The notes under the pieces: model-generated | What the model was told of the DNA's origin: nothing | Databases searched by the model: none | What the model saw: only the letters and a program-made list of their open reading frames with translations | Source: an uncultured Mucilaginibacter sp. | GTDB taxonomy: Bacteria > Bacteroidota > Bacteroidia > Sphingobacteriales > Sphingobacteriaceae | NCBI GenBank assembly: GCA_903863845.1 | Contig: CAIPDP010000167.1 | Span: forward strand, 1-46,311 | Length of the DNA: 46,311 nucleotides | Reading direction: 5' to 3' | Program-made: the position numbers and the translations under genes | Part shown: positions 42,133-46,311 of the stretch, piece after piece | How positions within the stretch are numbered: position 1 is the first letter of the stretch | Layout: every line of letters begins with the position of its first letter

Positions 42133-43191
42133 ATGATCGGCTACCTTATCCGCAAAATAGTTTACGGACTGGCAGTAATGCTGGGAATTGTGGTCGTAGT
42201 ATTTTTCCTGTTTAATATTTTGCCCGTCGACCCGGCCCGAATGACACAGGGCCAGCGTGCTGATGTGCAGTCGCTACAAGCAGTTCGTAAAGAGTTTGGC
42301 CTCGATAAGTCTATCCCGGTACAATTTGCCCTTTATATCAACGATCTCTCGCCCATTAGCTATCAGGATCGGTCCAAAGAAGCGCAACAAAAATATCATT
42401 ACCTGACTTTGTTCCCCCTTTCAGCTGAAAAGGTGATCGCTTTGAAATGGCCATACCTTCGCCGATCGTACCAGACCCACAAAGAAGTTGGACCGTTGCT
42501 GATGAGCGTTATACCTAACACTTTGATATTGGCTACTTCGGCTATGTTGTTTGCTATTGTTATTGGTATATTTTTGGGAACCTTAAGTGCGGTCCATCAA
42601 AACACGTGGATAGACAGGGCTGCAATTGCATTTTCTACACTGGGTATATCCGCCCCATCGTTTTTTGCAGGGATACTGATCGCATGGATCTTTGGTTTTG
42701 TACTGTCAAAATATACGGGGCTTAACATGTCTGGCAGTTTATATACTTACGACCCCTTCCGTGGCGAAGTTATCTCCTGGAAAAACCTTGTTTTGCCAAT
42801 GCTTACCCTGGGGCTGCGGCCGCTGGCTATCATTGTTCAGCTTACCAGAAGTGCGATGCTGGACGTATTAGGGCAGGACTATATTCGGACTGCCAGGGCC
42901 AAGGGGCTTAGCGAAAGAGCGATCATCTACAAACATGCATTAAAAAATGCCCTGAATCCGGTCATAACGGCCATCGCTAACTGGTTTGCTTCATTACTTG
43001 CAGGGTCATTCTTTGTTGAATATGTTTTTGGATACAACGGCCTCGGAAAAACTACTGTAGACGCTCTGGAGATGTCCGACTTTCCCGTAGTAATGGGTTC
43101 CATTCTATTTATAACGTTTATATTTGTCGTCATCAACATCCTGGTCGACTTTCTCTATGTTTGGATCGACCCCCGGGTTAAGTTGACCTGA
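42133..43191 (+). CDS. ABC transporter permease, DppB/OppB-like
   Basis: 352 residues with about six membrane helices and a BPD_transp_1 fold. The conserved cytoplasmic loop is at about 255-275 (LGQDYIRTARAKGLSERAIIYKHALKNA), preceded by TRSAMLD, and the N terminus reads MIGYLIRKIVYGLAVMLGIVVVVFFLFNILP as in DppB-type permeases. Expected partners (second permease, ATPases, substrate-binding protein) are not next to it. It is followed 6 bases later by aroK. Confidence 0.9.
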   Translation: MIGYLIRKIVYGLAVMLGIVVVVFFLFNILPVDPARMTQGQRADVQSLQAVRKEFGLDKSIPVQFALYINDLSPISYQDRSKEAQQKYHYLTLFPLSAEKVIALKWPYLRRSYQTHKEVGPLLMSVIPNTLILATSAMLFAIVIGIFLGTLSAVHQNTWIDRAAIAFSTLGISAPSFFAGILIAWIFGFVLSKYTGLNMSGSLYTYDPFRGEVISWKNLVLPMLTLGLRPLAIIVQLTRSAMLDVLGQDYIRTARAKGLSERAIIYKHALKNALNPVITAIANWFASLLAGSFFVEYVFGYNGLGKTTVDALEMSDFPVVMGSILFITFIFVVINILVDFLYVWIDPRVKLT

Positions 43192-43197
43192 AGAATT

Positions 43198-43701
43198 ATG
43201 AAAGTGTTTCTTATTGGATTTATGGGCAGCGGCAAAACTACATTAGGTCGCAAATTGGCTGCCCGTATGAATTACGAATTTATCGACCTCGATCATAAAT
43301 TGGAACAACAGGTAGAGCTAAGCATAGCTGAATACTTTACGCTTTTTGGCGAACCTTCTTTTCGTAAGCTGGAGGCCGAAGTATTGCGGAAAACAAGCTA
43401 TCCCGAAAATGCTGTTATTTCAACTGGCGGTGGTTTGCCTTGCTATTATGAAAACATGGACTGGATAAAGGCTAATGGTAAGAGTGTGTACATAAAGCTT
43501 TCTCCAAAAACTTTGGCCGATCGCCTGGAAGCTGGTAAAGAGGAGCGTCCACTGTTGCAAGACAAACACGGTGATTCGCTGATCACTTTTATAAAAGAGA
43601 AGCTGGAAGAAAGGGAATCTTTTTATTCTCAGGCAAATATTATTGCTGACGGACTTGGTTTAACTGCCGAAAAAGTTGAGTCATTGCTCCAGCTGGATTG
43701 A
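43198..43701 (+). CDS. aroK: Shikimate kinase
   Basis: Phosphorylates shikimate at the 3-hydroxyl with ATP in aromatic amino acid synthesis. 167 residues: Walker A GFMGSGKT (7-14), shikimate-binding FIDLDHKLE around residue 30, STGGGLPCYYEN and the lid arginine in EERPLL. Length normal. Last gene of the run that starts at 40444. Confidence 0.95.
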   Translation: MKVFLIGFMGSGKTTLGRKLAARMNYEFIDLDHKLEQQVELSIAEYFTLFGEPSFRKLEAEVLRKTSYPENAVISTGGGLPCYYENMDWIKANGKSVYIKLSPKTLADRLEAGKEERPLLQDKHGDSLITFIKEKLEERESFYSQANIIADGLGLTAEKVESLLQLD

Positions 43702-43745
43702 AACATTAACTGCACATCATCGCGGATCGTAGGTCGGTTGTCGTA

Positions 43746-44255
43746 TTACAATAGATACACGGCATCATCCCTGCCAGCTTCGTCCAGAATAACTTCCACG
43801 TGTTCTTTCAGCAATGTTGAAAGAGCTATCCCGGCGTAATCAGTAGTAACCGGGAAATTTTTATGGTTACGGTCAATTAATACAACAGTTCGCAGCTTTT
43901 TTAGTGGAACATCCAGGAAAACCCCGAAACCATAAGCCAGTGTTTTGCCGCTATTCAATACATCATCAACCAATATCACTGCTTTATTATGACAAATGCT
44001 GATGTCGGCATCGGTTGTAGCTTTCAGACTAGTACTTTGTTTATCTATTTCGATGGTCATCAAAACGCTTTTGAAAGGCGCAATTTTGTCGAGTATGTTC
44101 TTTAATCGCAAAGCAAGGTGATCTCCCCTCGGTAAAATTCCGGCAATGATGATCTCCTGCTCGTCGTAGTTGTCTTCCAGTAATTGATAGGCAATCCGAT
44201 CCAGCTTTTGTTCTATCTGGTGTTTATCGAGGATGAGCAGGCGTTTCTCTTTCAT
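43746..44255 (-). CDS. PyrR-like phosphoribosyltransferase
   Basis: 169 residues with the type I phosphoribosyltransferase PRPP loop VILVDDVLNSGKT (93-105), an N-terminal IAGILPRGDHLALRL and a C-terminal VVLIDRNHKNFPVTTDYAG, similar to PyrR-type uracil phosphoribosyltransferase regulators. It lacks the RNA-binding features I could recognise for attenuation, and no pyr operon is nearby. Hypoxanthine-type activity is a less likely alternative. Confidence 0.82.
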   Translation of the reverse strand: MKEKRLLILDKHQIEQKLDRIAYQLLEDNYDEQEIIIAGILPRGDHLALRLKNILDKIAPFKSVLMTIEIDKQSTSLKATTDADISICHNKAVILVDDVLNSGKTLAYGFGVFLDVPLKKLRTVVLIDRNHKNFPVTTDYAGIALSTLLKEHVEVILDEAGRDDAVYLL

Positions 44256-44277
44256 GGGTGGTGGTTGGGTAATGTTG

Positions 44278-44429
44278 TAATGTTGTCCCGATAGCTATCG
44301 GGATGGTTGTATTAGTTGTAGTGGTTGAATTAGTTGAAGTGTTTGTATTTGTTATATTGGTTTTGATTAGTAAATATACTGGTATCGTTTCAACCTTCCA
44401 AAATCCCGATAGCTATCGGGACAACGTTA
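44278..44429. repeat. Paired palindromic repeat with C-poor spacer
   Basis: Two 27-nt arms, 44278-44304 and 44403-44429, match as reverse complements in 26 of 27 positions, each with the palindrome TCCCGATAGCTATCGGGA. The 98-base spacer begins with a stretch almost free of C on the plus strand and rich in GTTG and GTTGTATT-type words (about 44305-44350). Longer spacer than at 32276. Confidence 0.82.
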
Positions 44430-44440
44430 CAACAAAAAAA

Positions 44441-44836
44441 TCAGTCTTTCTGATAAGGGTAGTAAACAAAATTGGCGCCTTCGGGTACGATGACAAACAT
44501 ACACATATAGTCGTGGGGCGTTTTGTAAGTTTTGATAAAGCGCTCTTTTAACTCTTTTTTGATGATGCCACGTTCGATGAACTCCTCGAGTGTAGATGCC
44601 TGAATGGTCCATTCAGTATTCAGATCGTGGCGGTCAAGTATCATTTCACCCAGCTTAACTTCATGCTGGTGTGCAACGAAGATCGGGTACAGTGACAGGC
44701 CCTCCACCATGATCTCAATGGCAACTTCATGTATCGAATCGCTATATAACTTAAGGTCATTTTCCAAACTAACCAGCGGACTTTCTTTTTTAGTTTCTTC
44801 GCCGGTGTTCTCGTTCAATAATTCTTCGGGATCCAT
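44441..44836 (-). CDS. Conserved hypothetical cytoplasmic protein
   Basis: 131 residues from the ATG at 44836. A TTG at 44893 would extend into the end of rlmD and add a polar tail, so it was not chosen. The protein is acidic and soluble, with an N-terminal disordered stretch and a body reading EVAIEIMVEGLSLYPIFVAHQHEVKLGE and EEFIERGIIKKELKERFIKTYK. It resembles small uncharacterised proteins of Bacteroidota. No function can be given. It follows rlmD on the same strand. Confidence 0.75.
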   Translation of the reverse strand: MDPEELLNENTGEETKKESPLVSLENDLKLYSDSIHEVAIEIMVEGLSLYPIFVAHQHEVKLGEMILDRHDLNTEWTIQASTLEEFIERGIIKKELKERFIKTYKTPHDYMCMFVIVPEGANFVYYPYQKD

Positions 44837-44879
44837 TGTAGTGTGCTTGGTGCCAGGCGCATGGTGCCCGGCCTTAAAA

Positions 44880-46311
44880 TTATGCTTCTTCAACCGCCCC
44901 GCGCTCTGCGCTTAACCCCAGCAGCACTACATTTTCTACGTGTTGGGTATGAGGGAACATATCAACCGGTTGTATTTTAATTACTTCGTATTTTTCTTTC
45001 AGTGATGCCAGGTCGCGGGCCTGTGTAGCAGGGTTGCAGCTTACATAAACAATCTTTTCGGCCTCAATTTCAAGCAGGCGGGCAACCACATCCGGGTGCA
45101 TACCGGCGCGCGGCGGATCGCTGATGATCACATCCGGTTTGCCATGGGCGCTTACAAATTTTGCGTTCAATACGTCTTTCATATCGCCAGCGTAGAATTT
45201 AGTATTGCTGATGCTATTGATCTCAGAATTGATCTTTGCATCTTCAATTGCCGAAGGTACATACTCCACCCCGATCACTTCATTCACCTGTCCGGCGATA
45301 AAATTTGCGATTGTACCTGCTCCGGTATAAAGATCGTACACAAGCTCATTGCCTTTAAACCCGGCAAAATCGCGGGCAACTTCATAAAGCTTTGCTGCCT
45401 GGATTGAGTTGGTTTGATAGAACGATTTTGGCCCGATACGGAAGCGGATCGTTTTGCCATTGCCGTCCACCATTTCTTCATAAATATATTCAGGTCCCCG
45501 CCAGGCAATCACTTCCTGATCAAAAATAGTATCATTTTTCTTTTGGTTGAGGATATAAAGCAGCGATGTGATCTGCGGAAAGTTTTGGCCGATGAAATTC
45601 ATCAGGCTGTTCACTTCTTCTTCCGAAGCATAGGCAAAAACAACGATCACCATCAGCTCGCCGGTTGAGGAAGTGCGGATAATAAGGTTGCGCAACGCCC
45701 CTTCATGTTGTTTTAAGTTATAAAAACTTATGCCCTGTTTTTTGGCGAAGTCGCGGATGCTGTTACGCAATTCGTTGGAAGGATCTGCCTGCAAATAACA
45801 ATGATCTACATCCAGTATCTTATCAAACCTGCCCGGAATATGAAAACCGAGGGCATCCATATTTGGAGCGTCCTCAGCGCGGTTTTCACCATCATTCAGC
45901 CAACGTTTGTTGGAGAATGTATATTCAAGTTTATTGCGGTAATATCGGTCGGCAGGCGAAGCAAGGATAGGCATTATACCGCTCACGTCTATTTTAGCCA
46001 AATGCGTGAAAGCGCCCTCAACCGTTTTTTGTTTGAACAGCAATTGTGCGTCATAGCTCATATGCTGCCATTTGCAGCCACCACAAGTACCAAAATGTTC
46101 GCAAAACGGACTGGTACGATACTCCGATGCCTTTTTTAGCTCCGCAATCTTTCCTTCAGCGAAATTCTTCTTTTTCCTGTAGACTCTTACATCGGCTATA
46201 TCACCCGGTACGGCTTTTTCGACAAACAAAACAAGGTCATTGGCTTTACCCACGCCCTTGCCTTCTTCAGCGATATCAATAATACTTACATTCTCGAACA
46301 GGAGATCAATC
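44880..46311 (-). CDS. rlmD: 23S rRNA (uracil-5-)-methyltransferase RlmD-like, 5' end off window
   Basis: The frame is open to the right edge: codons before the GTG at 46253 read ENVSIIDIAEEGKGVGKAND, the start of a TRAM domain, so the true start lies outside. Then comes the iron-sulfur group CEHFGTCGGCKWQH, the SAM site DLYTGAGTIANF, DPPRAGM and the catalytic cysteine motif VSCNPATQARDL near the C terminus. It methylates a uridine in 23S rRNA. At least 477 residues are in the window. RlmC/RumA naming is not separable from sequence alone. Confidence 0.92.
   Translation of the reverse strand, partial: IDLLFENVSIIDIAEEGKGVGKANDLVLFVEKAVPGDIADVRVYRKKKNFAEGKIAELKKASEYRTSPFCEHFGTCGGCKWQHMSYDAQLLFKQKTVEGAFTHLAKIDVSGIMPILASPADRYYRNKLEYTFSNKRWLNDGENRAEDAPNMDALGFHIPGRFDKILDVDHCYLQADPSNELRNSIRDFAKKQGISFYNLKQHEGALRNLIIRTSSTGELMVIVVFAYASEEEVNSLMNFIGQNFPQITSLLYILNQKKNDTIFDQEVIAWRGPEYIYEEMVDGNGKTIRFRIGPKSFYQTNSIQAAKLYEVARDFAGFKGNELVYDLYTGAGTIANFIAGQVNEVIGVEYVPSAIEDAKINSEINSISNTKFYAGDMKDVLNAKFVSAHGKPDVIISDPPRAGMHPDVVARLLEIEAEKIVYVSCNPATQARDLASLKEKYEVIKIQPVDMFPHTQHVENVVLLGLSAERGAVEEA

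Noticed and set aside
44837..44893. N-terminal extension of the hypothetical protein at 44441
   Set aside because: It needs a TTG start inside the end of rlmD and adds only a polar tail; the ATG at 44836 is simpler.

Overview
The window looks like chromosomal DNA of a Bacteroidota species, most likely Sphingobacteriaceae (a Mucilaginibacter or Pedobacter relative). The evidence is moderate GC, promoters of the TAnnTTTG type without Shine-Dalgarno sequences, many SPII lipoproteins and beta-barrels ending in aromatic residues, and family-typical genes (BT_3928-type DoxX protein, DUF1599, GH3, bactofilin next to an M23 peptidase, unsplit gcvP). No rRNA, tRNA, CRISPR array, transposase or phage gene was seen.

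Layout. 1-3908: 5' part of a PAS-domain protein, then a polyprenyl diphosphate synthase, a TerC-type membrane protein, the c-di-AMP synthase cdaA and a small secreted protein. 4042-18019: an accessory block of extracytoplasmic electron-transfer genes. 18153-23267: a small membrane protein, an M1 aminopeptidase with an amidohydrolase, and a bacilliredoxin. 23482-35791: mostly housekeeping genes (M23 peptidase and bactofilin, ahcY, RidA, a deacetylase-like protein, pdxJ, gcvP, a single-domain response regulator, an MBL hydrolase, recJ, lptB). 35956-46311: a GH3 protein, a DUF6922/AbiEii pair, two tandem lipoproteins, folP, DUF1599, a BT_3928-type protein, an ABC permease, aroK, a phosphoribosyltransferase, and rlmD, which runs off the right edge.

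The electron-transfer block is the most interesting part. It has four transcription units: (1) cytochrome c, porin-like barrel and haem lipoprotein (4132-6123, + strand); (2) small Tat-type protein, [4Fe-4S] protein, NrfD-like quinol subunit and Ig-like membrane protein (10186-6776, - strand); (3) ethylbenzene-dehydrogenase-like lipoprotein, CX4CH lipoprotein, DUF5777 barrel and cytochrome c (13630-10344, - strand); (4) YceI-like lipoprotein, CX4CH lipoprotein, DUF5777 barrel and cytochrome c (17910-15240, - strand). Units 3 and 4 are duplicated cassettes with different first genes. No molybdopterin or multihaem catalytic subunit is present. All four units have the same composite element upstream: a Crp/Fnr-like site (TGTGA-N6-TCAyT, degenerate in the fourth) followed after exactly 43 nt by a -7-like box. 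This suggests a single co-regulated system carrying electrons from quinol through the periplasm to the outer membrane. Its terminal acceptor or donor is unknown. Unit 3 also appears to have a long, structured 5' leader.

Intergenic DNA carries a family of paired TCCCGATAGCTATCGGGA palindromes arranged as inverted repeats at four loci, plus other dispersed repeats. All calls were made by reading the sequence, without database searches.
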